64,000 nucleotides of DNA. It comes from Pseudomonadales bacterium. GTDB taxonomy: Bacteria > Pseudomonadota > Gammaproteobacteria > Pseudomonadales > Azotimanducaceae. Each line of letters begins with the position of its first letter. The first letter of the stretch is position 1. A program made the translations under genes and the position numbers. Where the stretch lies: assembly GCA_022827905.1 (NCBI GenBank), contig JAJEIQ010000057.1, forward strand, positions 1 through 64,000, given 5' to 3'. The notes below the pieces were generated by a model. The model had not been told where the DNA came from and searched no databases. It saw only the letters and a program-made list of their open reading frames with translations. Below, piece after piece: positions 44,805 to 53,791 of the stretch.

Positions 44805-45611
44805 ATGAAACTCAATGACCAAATCGCGGTGATTACCGGCGGCGGCAGCGGCATGGGTGCCGGCGCCGCTCGCGTGCTGGCCGCGAAGGGAGTGAAGACC
44901 TGCCTGCTCGGTCGCCGTCCGCAAGTGCTCGAGAACACTGCGGCAAAGGTCGGTGGAAGCGCCTTTCGATGCGATGTATCAGACCCCGAGGCGCTCGACA
45001 CCGTATTCGACGCGATCGAGGACCGAATTGGCACTCCGCGGATATTGGTTCACGCCGCCGCCAATGGCAGCATGCCACCGCTCCTGATCGGACGGGGTGA
45101 AGCCAGCTCGAAAGAGGCACTCCGTGAGATCATCGAAACCAATGTTCTCGGCACTTTGTATGCCAACCAAGTGTTTGCCGAGCGTTTGAGCCGAATTGAG
45201 CGGATGAAGGACGGCCTGCGCGGTTTGATCATCAACGTTTCCTCGATCGGAGCGCTCGACGGCGTTGTCGGCAGCAGTTATGTCACGTCCAAGGCGGCGG
45301 TCAACGGCCTGTGCCTGAGCCTGGCCCGTGAATTGAGTGGTTACGGCATACGCGTCATGACCATAGCGCCAGGCGGCATCGACACCCCGATGTTCCGCGA
45401 GGGAGCCAACGAGGCCACCTACGATCTGATCGCTTCCACGGTACCGGCACTGGAACGCGTGGGAACCCCGCGCGAGTTCGGGGAGCTGGTGCGGCACGTC
45501 TGTGAAAACGATTACCTCAACGGTTCGATCATCCGTCTTGATGGCGGCATGCGCATACCCTTTGTGAGAAATGTGGGTAAGGACACGGCAGGACTCGAGC
45601 AAGCCGATTAG
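44805..45611 (+). CDS. Short-chain dehydrogenase/reductase
   Basis: 268 residues from ATG 44805, with a GGTGAG ribosome site. AVITGGGSGMGAGAARVL, VSSIGALDG and SSYVTSKAAVNG show an intact SDR core. The upstream open frame from 44715 overlaps the pseudogene and is not used. First of several SDR genes in the second catabolic island. Confidence 0.88.
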   Translation: MKLNDQIAVITGGGSGMGAGAARVLAAKGVKTCLLGRRPQVLENTAAKVGGSAFRCDVSDPEALDTVFDAIEDRIGTPRILVHAAANGSMPPLLIGRGEASSKEALREIIETNVLGTLYANQVFAERLSRIERMKDGLRGLIINVSSIGALDGVVGSSYVTSKAAVNGLCLSLARELSGYGIRVMTIAPGGIDTPMFREGANEATYDLIASTVPALERVGTPREFGELVRHVCENDYLNGSIIRLDGGMRIPFVRNVGKDTAGLEQAD

Positions 45612-45639
45612 AGTGCTTGAGCGTATGCGTGCAGGTGCG

Positions 45640-45691
45640 TTGACAACGGTATCGAGTGTCACTAAGCTTGTAAATAGACACCTGTTGATAG
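45640..45691 (+). promoter_or_regulatory. Probable promoter and operator before the small-protein/ferredoxin operon
   Basis: TTGACA (45640-45645), 17 bases, then TAAGCT (45663-45668), upstream of the genes at 45754 and 46131. Just downstream, CCTGT-TGATAG-ACAGG (45681-45696) is an inverted repeat, and it contains GTTGATAG, also found at 53669-53676 before the BVMO gene. Confidence 0.4.
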
Positions 45692-45753
45692 ACAGGATTC
45701 ATGTTATCGATGCGGTCGGTTCACGGCCCTTCGCTTGATAGCGGGAGGGATTC

Positions 45754-46086
45754 ATGCGCTTGCCCAAGCAGTTTTCAGACTTGGAAGTTTACGCTGGGAA
45801 GTGGGATCTGCCGGATTACAACGCCCGCTATGCGGCGCGCCTGAGCTCTTCCATGGAAGAGCTCAAGGAATTCTATGCCGTCATGCTCGAACGGGCCGAA
45901 GACATCAAGTCCTATCTGGACCGGAAGTCCTTTGACCGGTATGGGGAAGAGGACAAGCGATTAGCGCGGCTGATGTTCGCCGTCAGCGTGGTGGGCCCGG
46001 CTGTGGACATTTACCGGAGTCGCCGGGTACCCGACAGCGGCGCCACCCGCTTCGAAATGGTCCTTGACGTGGAACTGCCAGGATAA
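45754..46086 (+). CDS. Small conserved protein of unknown function, paralogue A
   Basis: 110 residues. No known fold recognised. It is clearly related to the 115-residue protein at 60963: both share KWDLPD, SRYAARLSSSM or ARYAARLSSSM, RAEDIKS and the RLARLMF pattern. It has no signal peptide or Cys cluster and is mostly helical and charged. It sits 44 bases before the ferredoxin gene, so it may assist an oxygenase system. GGGAGG precedes the ATG. Confidence 0.75.
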   Translation: MRLPKQFSDLEVYAGKWDLPDYNARYAARLSSSMEELKEFYAVMLERAEDIKSYLDRKSFDRYGEEDKRLARLMFAVSVVGPAVDIYRSRRVPDSGATRFEMVLDVELPG

Positions 46087-46130
46087 GGCCGTAGGCCCAA
46101 CCGAGCACAAAGGGGGCAGGCGATCATTCC

Positions 46131-46454
46131 ATGATCAAGGTTAAGTACATTGAGTTCAGCGGCACCGAGCACCAGGTAGAAGCGAAACCGGGAACGAGCC
46201 TGATGGAGACGGCGCGCATGAACAACGTGCCAGGGATCCTGGCTGACTGCGGCGGTGCCTGCGCCTGCGCCACCTGCCATGTCATGGTCGAGCCGAAATG
46301 GCTGGACCAACTCCCCACGATATCCGACGAGGAAGAGGCCATGCTGGAGTTCGGTCTGGAGGAGCGCGCCGAAGAGAGCCGCCTATCCTGCCAGATCCCG
46401 GTGACCGCAGCCCTGAACGGCATTGTGCTGCGCCTGCCGGAGTCGCAGACCTGA
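46131..46454 (+). CDS. 2Fe-2S ferredoxin, adrenodoxin type
   Basis: 107 residues. Cluster ligands follow C-x5-C-x2-C in ADCGGACACATC, with the fourth Cys in LSCQIPV. Adrenodoxin-type ferredoxins carry electrons to P450s or Rieske oxygenases. No ferredoxin reductase lies in the window. Its partner may be the P450 at 18956 or the Rieske enzymes at 61364 and 62742. Confidence 0.93.
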   Translation: MIKVKYIEFSGTEHQVEAKPGTSLMETARMNNVPGILADCGGACACATCHVMVEPKWLDQLPTISDEEEAMLEFGLEERAEESRLSCQIPVTAALNGIVLRLPESQT

Positions 46455-46544
46455 GGGGAGGATGCCCAGACCGAACGAAATTCAAGCCCAACTGTACTCC
46501 GCTACAGTTGGTCGCCAACCAAAGTCCCACCCGGAGACGAGTGC

Positions 46545-47420
46545 ATGCAAACAAAAACCATCACCTACTACAGCGACGGCGATGTCGTGGTCGCGGACCT
46601 GCACGTGCCAGACGACTTCGATGAAGAGCGCAAATACCCGGTAATCCTGCAATGTCAGGGCTTTACCGGCATCCGCAAGATGATCCAACCCGTTTTTGCT
46701 GAGTACTTCGTCAACGCCGGGTTCCTGGCGCTGGCAATCGACTATCGCGGGTGGGGAGACAGTGGTGGCGAGCGTGGTCGAATGGCGCCGTTCGAGCAGG
46801 TGGAGGATTGCCGAAACGGCTTCTCCTGGCTGGAAGCGCAGCCCTTCGTGGACGCTGATCGCCTGGGGCAGTTCGGGGCCAGTTTCGGTGCGCTGATCAC
46901 CGCCTACACCATGGCGCTCGACAGCCGGGTGCAGGCTGGTGTGGCTACCGGCGGCGTCGCCGATGGTTACGAGGCCATAACCAACCAGCGCACGCCTGAG
47001 CAGATGGCCGAGTGGGAACGAAAAATGGCCGAAGCCCGGCGCAAGCGCGTTCTCACCAACGAGGTCGATCGCAGCCTGACCGTTCTGGACATCTTCATCG
47101 ACCCGGACAGCCGTTCATGGGAGCCGGAATACTGGGAAGCCGTACCCGCATGGCGCAATTGGATGGGCTTCGATTCCATGGCGCGGGTGGTGGATTTCCG
47201 GCCCATCGATGTGGCCCATCGCATCGAAAAACCGATTGCCTACTTTCTCGCCGAGCAGGACATAGTGGCGAACACCGACAGCTTCAGGGAACTGTATGAG
47301 GCCACCAAGGAACCCAAGAAATTGTTTACCTACGATTGCGGGCACTACACCTGGTATGACGGCGAGTACCTGGAAAAGAGCATGAATGATGCCTGCGCCT
47401 TCTTTCTCGAACATGTTTGA
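46545..47420 (+). CDS. Alpha/beta hydrolase (dienelactone hydrolase/X-Pro peptidase-like)
   Basis: 291 residues. GFTGIRKMIQPVFAEYF, AIDYRGWGDSGGERG, nucleophile in FGASFGALI and a C-terminal CGHYTWYDGEYLEKS with the catalytic His. Similar to ring-opening lactone and ester hydrolases, so it could act after the Baeyer-Villiger monooxygenase at 53792. Substrate unknown. Confidence 0.85.
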   Translation: MQTKTITYYSDGDVVVADLHVPDDFDEERKYPVILQCQGFTGIRKMIQPVFAEYFVNAGFLALAIDYRGWGDSGGERGRMAPFEQVEDCRNGFSWLEAQPFVDADRLGQFGASFGALITAYTMALDSRVQAGVATGGVADGYEAITNQRTPEQMAEWERKMAEARRKRVLTNEVDRSLTVLDIFIDPDSRSWEPEYWEAVPAWRNWMGFDSMARVVDFRPIDVAHRIEKPIAYFLAEQDIVANTDSFRELYEATKEPKKLFTYDCGHYTWYDGEYLEKSMNDACAFFLEHV

Positions 47421-47493
47421 ACCTGCTGGCTTTGCTCCAATGCCGCAGGACTGACGGGGCGTTGAACGGTATGTTCATTGGGAGGCTGAGCGA

Positions 47494-48330
47494 ATGGTGA
47501 ACGTGCTTGAAGGGAAGGTGGCGGTCGTGACGGGGGCTGCTCGAGGCATTGGCGAAGCGAGTGCGAGGCGTTTCGTTGAGGAGGGAGCACGGGTGGTGTT
47601 GGGCGACGTGCTCGACGAACTCGGCGAAGCCTTGGCGGACAGCTTGGGCAGTTCGGCGCTGTACCGCCACGCGGACGTGACCCAGCCCGGCCAGGTGCAG
47701 GCGCTCGTCGATACGGCGGTCGAGGAATTCGGCGGCTTGCACATCATGTTCAACAACGCCGGCACGATGGGCGCTCTGCAGCCGGACTTCCTGGAGGAAG
47801 ACTTCCTAACCTTCCGGAAAACCATCGAGATCAACCTGCTCGGCCCGATGCTTGGCGCCAGCTACGCTGCCCGCCACATGGCCCGAAACGGCGGTGGTTG
47901 CATTCTGAGCACCGCGTCCAGCTCGGCGCTTTACGGTGGCTACGGCATCATCCCCTATCGCGCCACCAAAGCGGGTGTGGTCAGCATGACCAAGTCGCTG
48001 GCGGTGGAACTGGGCAAGTACGGCATCCGGGTGAACAGCATTTCACCCGGCCCGACCCGCACCCCGATGACCGCAGTGATGGACGGTGCGCCCGAAGACA
48101 AGGTGGAGGAATTGGCGGACATTTCGATGGAGTGCATGCGGGGCAGGATGCCGCTTGGCCGACTCGGCGCACCGGAGGACATTGCCAACGCAGCCGTCTT
48201 CCTGGCCAGCGACCTAGCGGCCCAGATCACGGGCGTTGACCTAGCGGTCGATGGCGGAGAAACCTTGGGGAATATGGAGAACACCGCAGAAATCATCCAG
48301 CAGCGCTTAACGGAAGCTCTGAGCAAGTAG
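47494..48330 (+). CDS. Short-chain dehydrogenase/reductase
   Basis: 278 residues. VAVVTGAARGIGEASARRF, FNNAGTMG, Ser in STASSSALYGG, YRATKAG and SPGPTRTPM. Normal SDR with NAD-type Asp in GDVLDE. Third gene after the ferredoxin and hydrolase in the same direction. Confidence 0.9.
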   Translation: MVNVLEGKVAVVTGAARGIGEASARRFVEEGARVVLGDVLDELGEALADSLGSSALYRHADVTQPGQVQALVDTAVEEFGGLHIMFNNAGTMGALQPDFLEEDFLTFRKTIEINLLGPMLGASYAARHMARNGGGCILSTASSSALYGGYGIIPYRATKAGVVSMTKSLAVELGKYGIRVNSISPGPTRTPMTAVMDGAPEDKVEELADISMECMRGRMPLGRLGAPEDIANAAVFLASDLAAQITGVDLAVDGGETLGNMENTAEIIQQRLTEALSK

Positions 48331-48436
48331 CGGGAAGACGGGAGAAAATGTCCAGCCGGGGACGCTGCTGGGGCAGGCGGTCATCATCGGTCCCTCCCTC
48401 AACGGGTTTGCGGTTCGCGAACTCAAATGGCCGGGA

Positions 48437-49453
48437 CTAGTCCGCCAGCGCCTCTCTAACCTTGGGGAGCACCTGCCGGGCGATGAGTTCGATGCGTCGT
48501 GACCCGGACTCCATGGGCTCACCGGGAAACTGCGCCCAGAAGTGCAGATCCCGGATCTGTGGGAACGCCTGCAACTCCGACAGGATCTGGTCCACGGCTT
48601 GGTCCGGGGTCCAGAACTGGTAAAAGCCTTGGGTCACCGCGTCGGCTGGGGTATCGAACCTCGGCGCCCCATCGCCACCACCGAACGCGCCCATCTCCAG
48701 ATAGCCCTGCATCTGATGCAGCAGGTGCGGACCCAGCATTTCGGCTTCCCGCTCTGGATCGTTTGATACGATGCCCCAGCATCCTGCAAAGATGCTGCCG
48801 CTCTCACGGGGCTTGTCCAGGGCGGCCAGCGCCTTGACGAATTCCTCCTGTCCGATACCACCCGAGGAGAGGAACCCGTCGCTGATGCGGGCAGCCCGTT
48901 CGATGGCCGGCGGCGAGATGGCGCCCATGAGAATTCTGATGGGGCTTTCTGGGGCGGGCAGTATTGCGAGATTTTCGACCTGGAATCGCTTGCCCCGGAA
49001 ATCGACCGGCTCACCCGACCAGGCGCGGCGAAGGATGGCGACGGATTCTTCCATCAGGCTGGGGCGATGGCCGAGTGTGCGACCGAACGCTCGGTACTCC
49101 GCTTCCACGTACCCGGCGCCGACACCCAAATCGAACCGATCTCCGCTGAGCAGGGAAAGGGTGGCCGCGTCCTCCGCCACCCGTACGGGGTGGTAGAGCG
49201 GCAGTAGTATCAGATTGGTGCCGATTCGCATTGTCCGGGTCCGCGCGCCAATGGCGCTGGCGATCACCAGTGGTGAAGGTGTGTAGCCGTCTTCGCAGAA
49301 GTGGTGTTCGGTGAGCCACACCGAGTCGAAACCAAGCTCTTCGGCCCAGACAATCTGCTCCAGCGATGCGCGGTAGAAATCTTCGAACTCGAGACGCCGG
49401 GGCGCGGGGTTGCGAAAGTCGTACCAGAGCCCGAAATTGACCTCAGCGGACAC
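48437..49453 (-). CDS. LLM class flavin-dependent oxidoreductase
   Basis: 338 residues from GTG 49453, preceded by GGAGGAG with 6-base spacing. Luciferase-like barrel: VWLTEHHFCEDGYTPSP, RIGTNLILLPLYHPVRVAED and DLGVGAGYVEAEYRAFG. Overlaps the following SnoaL-like gene by 11 bases, suggesting co-translation. Confidence 0.88.
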   Translation of the reverse strand: MSAEVNFGLWYDFRNPAPRRLEFEDFYRASLEQIVWAEELGFDSVWLTEHHFCEDGYTPSPLVIASAIGARTRTMRIGTNLILLPLYHPVRVAEDAATLSLLSGDRFDLGVGAGYVEAEYRAFGRTLGHRPSLMEESVAILRRAWSGEPVDFRGKRFQVENLAILPAPESPIRILMGAISPPAIERAARISDGFLSSGGIGQEEFVKALAALDKPRESGSIFAGCWGIVSNDPEREAEMLGPHLLHQMQGYLEMGAFGGGDGAPRFDTPADAVTQGFYQFWTPDQAVDQILSELQAFPQIRDLHFWAQFPGEPMESGSRRIELIARQVLPKVREALAD

Positions 49454-49856
49454 TTGCGGCTCCTCCAGGAGGTTGCGCACGGTGCGGGTCAAAAAACTCC
49501 AGCCATTGCACGATCCTGTCGTCCCGGAACCGGAAGACAAAGATGTAGCGGTTCTGATAAATCCGGCGGGATTTCATGATGCCCATGCTGGTGGCTTCGA
49601 GTATCGCCGTGTCCTGCCCCGGGCACCAATACCGTTCGTGTACGCTGAGCTTAAGCCTGTGGAACATTTCCGGCGCGGATCGCATGGCCCGAATGACATC
49701 GTCGACGCCGTCGAAACGCAGAGGTGTGTTTCCGGGTGCATAGGGCAGTTCCATCACGATGTCGTCATGGAGGTAGGTTCGCAAACCATCGATGTCGAGC
49801 CGCGAGATCGTGTCGAGAAGCCCTTCGGCGGTTGCGAGCTGCCGGGAATGTGACAT
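49443..49856 (-). CDS. SnoaL-like/NTF2 protein
   Basis: 137 residues. LHDDIVMELPYAPG and SMGIMKSRRIYQNRYIFVF are the NTF2-like core and resemble HEDIVMEAPFQAF and SMGVFAGNGATYQNRYIMVF in the protein at 56581, so the two are paralogues. Enzymes of this fold include ketosteroid isomerase; the role here is unknown. Confidence 0.82.
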   Translation of the reverse strand: MSHSRQLATAEGLLDTISRLDIDGLRTYLHDDIVMELPYAPGNTPLRFDGVDDVIRAMRSAPEMFHRLKLSVHERYWCPGQDTAILEATSMGIMKSRRIYQNRYIFVFRFRDDRIVQWLEFFDPHRAQPPGGAASVR

Positions 49857-50073
49857 GCGACTAGCGGGTCCCCGGACTGCCGTTGCGGGCGTCCATGTTA
49901 ACCGATACAGAGTAGGGCGTTTCAGTCTGTCCCTGTGCGGCTAGCCGCCATCCCCGCAAATTCAGAGTCGCTTGCGCAGCCGCGCACCCATCTTTAGAGT
50001 GGACAAGCGTCTATTGGACTGACTCTGCTTCGGGGTAGGAAGGTTGGGATCATCATCGACCAGCGCGCCTAGC

Positions 50074-50823
50074 ATGAACGGGCTTGACGGAAGGACTGCA
50101 CTCATCACTGGCGGCGGCACCGGCATCGGTCGGGCCACCACGGAACTGCTGGGGGCAGCGGGCTGCCGAGTGCTCATCGGCGGTCGCCGCGAGGAACCGT
50201 TGCGCAGCGTTGCTGAAAGCTCGGCGGGCATGATCGCCTGGGAACGGATGGATGTGGCGCAAGCCGCCGATCGGAAGCGGATGCTGGCAGCGGCGCAAAA
50301 GAAATTTGGAAGCCTAGACATATTGATCAACAATGCCGCCACTTCCGTAACCGCCGACTTCGACGCTCAGGATCCGGAGCAGATCCGCGAGCAGATCGAG
50401 GTGAACCTGGTGGCCCCCATGCTGCTTGTTCACGAGGCGCTGCCGCTGCTTCGGCGTGGCGGCAGCATCGTCAACGTCACTTCCGCAGGCGCGCGCTACC
50501 AAGGCATGCCGCCGGCCGGTATGGCGCCCTATGCGGCATCGAAGGCGGGCTTGAATCAGTTGACGCGCGTACTAGCCACCGAACTCGGCCCCAAGGGCAT
50601 TCGTGTCAACGCCGTGGCGCCGGGTCTGACGGATACCGAGATTGCGGCCGAGGCCGTCACCAACGAGGCGTACGCCGAGGCGCTGGTGCAGATCACGCCA
50701 CTCGGACGGCTGGGGCAACCCGTCGATGTCGCCCGGGTCATCGTTTTTCTGGTCAGCGATGCGGCAGCCTGGGTGACGGGCCAAGTGGTCGATGCCAGCG
50801 GCGGGTTCTGGCTGGCCGCCTGA
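50074..50823 (+). CDS. Short-chain dehydrogenase/reductase
   Basis: 249 residues from ATG 50074; an in-frame TTG at 50044 just after GGAAGG is an alternative start. ALITGGGTGIGRATT, NNAATS, VTSAGARYQG, YAASKAGLNQ. It shares a TGATG stop-start overlap with the following sulfotransferase gene. The last residues end in the typical SGGFWLAA. Confidence 0.87.
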   Translation: MNGLDGRTALITGGGTGIGRATTELLGAAGCRVLIGGRREEPLRSVAESSAGMIAWERMDVAQAADRKRMLAAAQKKFGSLDILINNAATSVTADFDAQDPEQIREQIEVNLVAPMLLVHEALPLLRRGGSIVNVTSAGARYQGMPPAGMAPYAASKAGLNQLTRVLATELGPKGIRVNAVAPGLTDTEIAAEAVTNEAYAEALVQITPLGRLGQPVDVARVIVFLVSDAAAWVTGQVVDASGGFWLAA

Positions 50824-51983
50824 TGGAAGCCGCCTACGATCTCAACAGCGTCCTGGCCGCGGCCAGGGAAGAGGCAGGGCTCAGGGACTACGGCGATCTC
50901 GGCTTTACCGAGGCGCTGGCCAAGCTGCTCGGCTGCGCGAGGGACGACCTGCGATTTTCCGATACCGGTTTCATGGCGTTTAAGGCGAACATCCACCGCT
51001 GGCTGGTCAACCGCCTGCGCTATGTGGATGGAGTGAAGGCGAATCCCGCGGTATTGGACGAGGATGTCTCGGATCCGATCATCGTGCTTGGCATGCCGAG
51101 GTGCGGCACCACCAAGATGCAGCGGCTGCTCTCCGCCACGCCGGGAACCATCGCCCTGCCCCTATGGATGACACAGAATCCGGCACCCTTTCCGGACGAG
51201 AAGCCGGGCAACCCCGCGGGTCGAATCGCCTTCGCCCGCGCCATCCAGGAAGCGCAGCGGGCGAACAATCCGGAGTTTCTTGCCTCCCACGAGAGGACCG
51301 CGGAGCAGGCGGAGGAGGATTCCGACCTGCTCTTGTTCGCCATCGACTACCTGATGATTTTCATCGTTCATCCTAGCGATGCGCTGCTCGAGTGGCTGCG
51401 CAAGCGCCCTCGCCTGCCCGCATACGAGATGCAACGCAAGTTGCTGCAATACCTGCAGTGGCAACAGGGCGGCAAGCGGGGACGGCACTGGGTACTCAAG
51501 AACCCCGGCCACATCGGTCAATTGGATGCCCTGTCAACGGTCTACCCGAAGGCCACGATCCTGCACCTGCACCGCGACCTGCGCACCGTGCTGCCATCGT
51601 ATTGCCAATTGATCCGGGCCATCTACCTTGACCTCTTCGACGATTATGACCCGCGGCGCATTGGCCGTCAGACCCTAGCCTACTGGGGGCCGGAATTCCG
51701 GCGCCACCGCATGCAGCGGGAGGAACTGCAAGGCCGGTTGAACATCGTCGATGCGCCCTATCAGGCGGTTCTCGACGACGCTATCGGGGTAGCCAGTGAG
51801 CTCCTCGCAAGGGCAGGCATCACGATGACCGAGGAGATGGAATCCGCGCTCGAGCAATGGCAGGCGGAGAACGTGCAGCACAAGCACGGCAAACCCTCCT
51901 ACTCCATGGAGGAGTTCGGCCTCGAAGATGACGCCATCCTGGCGGCGTTCGACACATTTGATGAAGGGGAGGACTGGACGTGA
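50823..51983 (+). CDS. Sulfotransferase family protein
   Basis: 386 residues. The 5'-phosphosulfate-binding loop GMPRCGTTKMQRLL and the 3'-phosphate region around VLKNPGHIGQ and ILHLHRDLRTVLPSYCQ mark a PAPS-dependent sulfotransferase of the Sulfotransfer_3 group. It may sulfate a hydroxylated lipid or steroid. Translationally coupled on both sides (TGATG with the SDR, GTGA with the next gene). Confidence 0.85.
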   Translation: MEAAYDLNSVLAAAREEAGLRDYGDLGFTEALAKLLGCARDDLRFSDTGFMAFKANIHRWLVNRLRYVDGVKANPAVLDEDVSDPIIVLGMPRCGTTKMQRLLSATPGTIALPLWMTQNPAPFPDEKPGNPAGRIAFARAIQEAQRANNPEFLASHERTAEQAEEDSDLLLFAIDYLMIFIVHPSDALLEWLRKRPRLPAYEMQRKLLQYLQWQQGGKRGRHWVLKNPGHIGQLDALSTVYPKATILHLHRDLRTVLPSYCQLIRAIYLDLFDDYDPRRIGRQTLAYWGPEFRRHRMQREELQGRLNIVDAPYQAVLDDAIGVASELLARAGITMTEEMESALEQWQAENVQHKHGKPSYSMEEFGLEDDAILAAFDTFDEGEDWT

Positions 51984-53182
51984 GCAAGGCGACAGACCAC
52001 AGGACCCTTCCAGCCTCGGTCGCTGGGCTTATGGCCGATTGCGAGAGCGCATTCGCCGCGGCGGTCACCAATTTGTGCACCGGCCCGGCCGCTGACCATC
52101 CGCTGTACGCCTTGGAAGGCTTCCGACAGGCCGTGCGCCTCGCCAACGCCGGTCACCTGATGCACTTGGAGGCCGATCCCGTCAACCCGCTGCTGATCAA
52201 GATGCAGTCGCTGCAGCGGCAGATGATGTCGCCATCGGCGGATGCCGTCTATCACCAAGCCCGCCTGCACGGCGCCTACAGCTACCGGTTGACCGGCAAC
52301 CGGGGCTCGGCGCATCTGTTCCAGATCGCCGTCTATCGTGGCAGCAGCGCGCACTATCCGGATTTCGAGCCTGCCTGCCTGCGGGACAATCTGCAGGGCG
52401 CGGCTTTCCCCGCCGGGAAGGATCTCGACTTGGTGCTCGACGCTTCACCGCGGCCCGAACTTGGCGAGCGCTGGCTTCCCCTGCCCGAAGGTGAAGGCGA
52501 ACTGCACATCCGGCAGTACTACTACGACTGGCAGTCGGAAGAGCCTGCGAGGTTGGTCCTCGAACGGGAGGGGGGCGAGATGCCGCCGCCTCCCCAGGAT
52601 CCTGATGCGATTGCCGAGCGGGTGGCGCATATGAACAGTTGGCTGCGGGTGCAGTCCGCGCTGGGCCAACGCTACGTGCAATCCATGCTGGAGTCCGATC
52701 CGCAGATCCTGAAGGGAATCGACATTCCCGGCGCATTCGAGGGTACCTGCTACATCAACGGCCACTACCGCTGCGCATCGGACGAGGCGGTGATCATGGA
52801 AGGTGAGGCGCCGGATGCCGTCTACTGGGCTTTTCAGTTGAGCAACCTCGGCTGGGAAGGCCTGGACTACTACCAGCGCCAGACCTCCCTGAACGGGCAC
52901 CAGGCGGCGATCGACGATGACGGCCGGTTCCGGGCGGTCATCAGTCACCGCGACCCAGGGGTGGCGAACTGGCTCGATGCTGGGGGCCGGGAACTCGGCA
53001 TCATCAACGGGCGCGCGTTCCAGGTGGCGGCGACACCGGAGTTCCAACTCACCACGATACCCTTGGAACGGGTGCTGGATCACCTGCCGAAGTCGACCCT
53101 CCGGGTGAGCGGTTCAGAACGCACCCGATCCTTGCGCGACAGGTGGGCATCGGTGCACCGGCGGCTCTGCAGTGACCAGTGA
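51980..53182 (+). CDS. Uncharacterised DUF1214-like protein
   Basis: 400 residues from GTG 51980 (GTGA overlap with the sulfotransferase stop). No known enzyme fold recognised. DPVNPLLIKMQSLQ, AVYHQARLHGAYSYRLTGNR and ISHRDPGVANWLDAGG resemble the DUF1214 group, whose members often sit beside sulfotransferases. The close coupling suggests a partner of the sulfotransferase. No signal peptide is seen. Confidence 0.65.
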   Translation: MSKATDHRTLPASVAGLMADCESAFAAAVTNLCTGPAADHPLYALEGFRQAVRLANAGHLMHLEADPVNPLLIKMQSLQRQMMSPSADAVYHQARLHGAYSYRLTGNRGSAHLFQIAVYRGSSAHYPDFEPACLRDNLQGAAFPAGKDLDLVLDASPRPELGERWLPLPEGEGELHIRQYYYDWQSEEPARLVLEREGGEMPPPPQDPDAIAERVAHMNSWLRVQSALGQRYVQSMLESDPQILKGIDIPGAFEGTCYINGHYRCASDEAVIMEGEAPDAVYWAFQLSNLGWEGLDYYQRQTSLNGHQAAIDDDGRFRAVISHRDPGVANWLDAGGRELGIINGRAFQVAATPEFQLTTIPLERVLDHLPKSTLRVSGSERTRSLRDRWASVHRRLCSDQ

Positions 53183-53194
53183 GGACAAAGGAAC

Positions 53195-53596
53195 ATGCAC
53201 GACAATCTTGCCCGAATGCGGGCCTTTCTGGACAGGTTTCAGTCGGGCGACTGGGAAGGCGCCTGCGCCGACTTCTGCCAACCGGACTTCGAGATCCGTG
53301 AACCGCCCGGCCTGCCCCAGAGCGGCGTCCATAGAGGGAAGCGCGCGCCGATCGAGGTGAGCAACATCTACCGAGGCATCTGGGATGTCGAAATCGGCGA
53401 ACAATCGCTCTGGGCGGCCCGGGATGCCGACTTGGTCTTCTCCCGCTACGTCATGAAGTGGACGAGCAAGGCGACAGGCAAGGCCCTGACCCAGCCGGTC
53501 GTGGAACTCAACCAGTTCCGGGATGGCAAGCTAGCCAGCATGGAAGTTTTCCTATCGGATCCGATCGGCCTAATGGCGACGTTGCAGGAGGACTGA
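53195..53596 (+). CDS. SnoaL-like/NTF2 protein
   Basis: 133 residues. MRAFLDRFQSGDWEGAC start and VVELNQFRDGKLASMEVF end fit the SnoaL/NTF2 cone fold. It is 12 bases after the DUF1214-like gene. Function unknown; ring isomerisation or dehydration are known activities of the fold. Confidence 0.78.
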   Translation: MHDNLARMRAFLDRFQSGDWEGACADFCQPDFEIREPPGLPQSGVHRGKRAPIEVSNIYRGIWDVEIGEQSLWAARDADLVFSRYVMKWTSKATGKALTQPVVELNQFRDGKLASMEVFLSDPIGLMATLQED

Positions 53597-53650
53597 GGGG
53601 CGGCGACCCGGCCGGGCAGGACAACACCAGTCGATTTCAATCAACATGCG

Positions 53651-53679
53651 TTGACTGTAAGAATTGGTGTTGATAGTGT
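53651..53679 (+). promoter_or_regulatory. Possible promoter before the BVMO gene
   Basis: TTGACT (53651-53656), 17 bases, then TAGTGT (53674-53679). GTTGATAG (53669-53676) overlaps the -10 and also occurs before the 45754 gene. The 195-base gap holds no other gene. Confidence 0.35.
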
Positions 53680-53791
53680 TCCAAGGAGCTCGAATGGCGC
53701 CCTTGGGAGGTTCTGGCCTGCCGGTCACCGGGCAGCGGGAGCGAACCTGACTCAGATGACATCTTTCATTCGCATATAAGAGGTCTGGACA

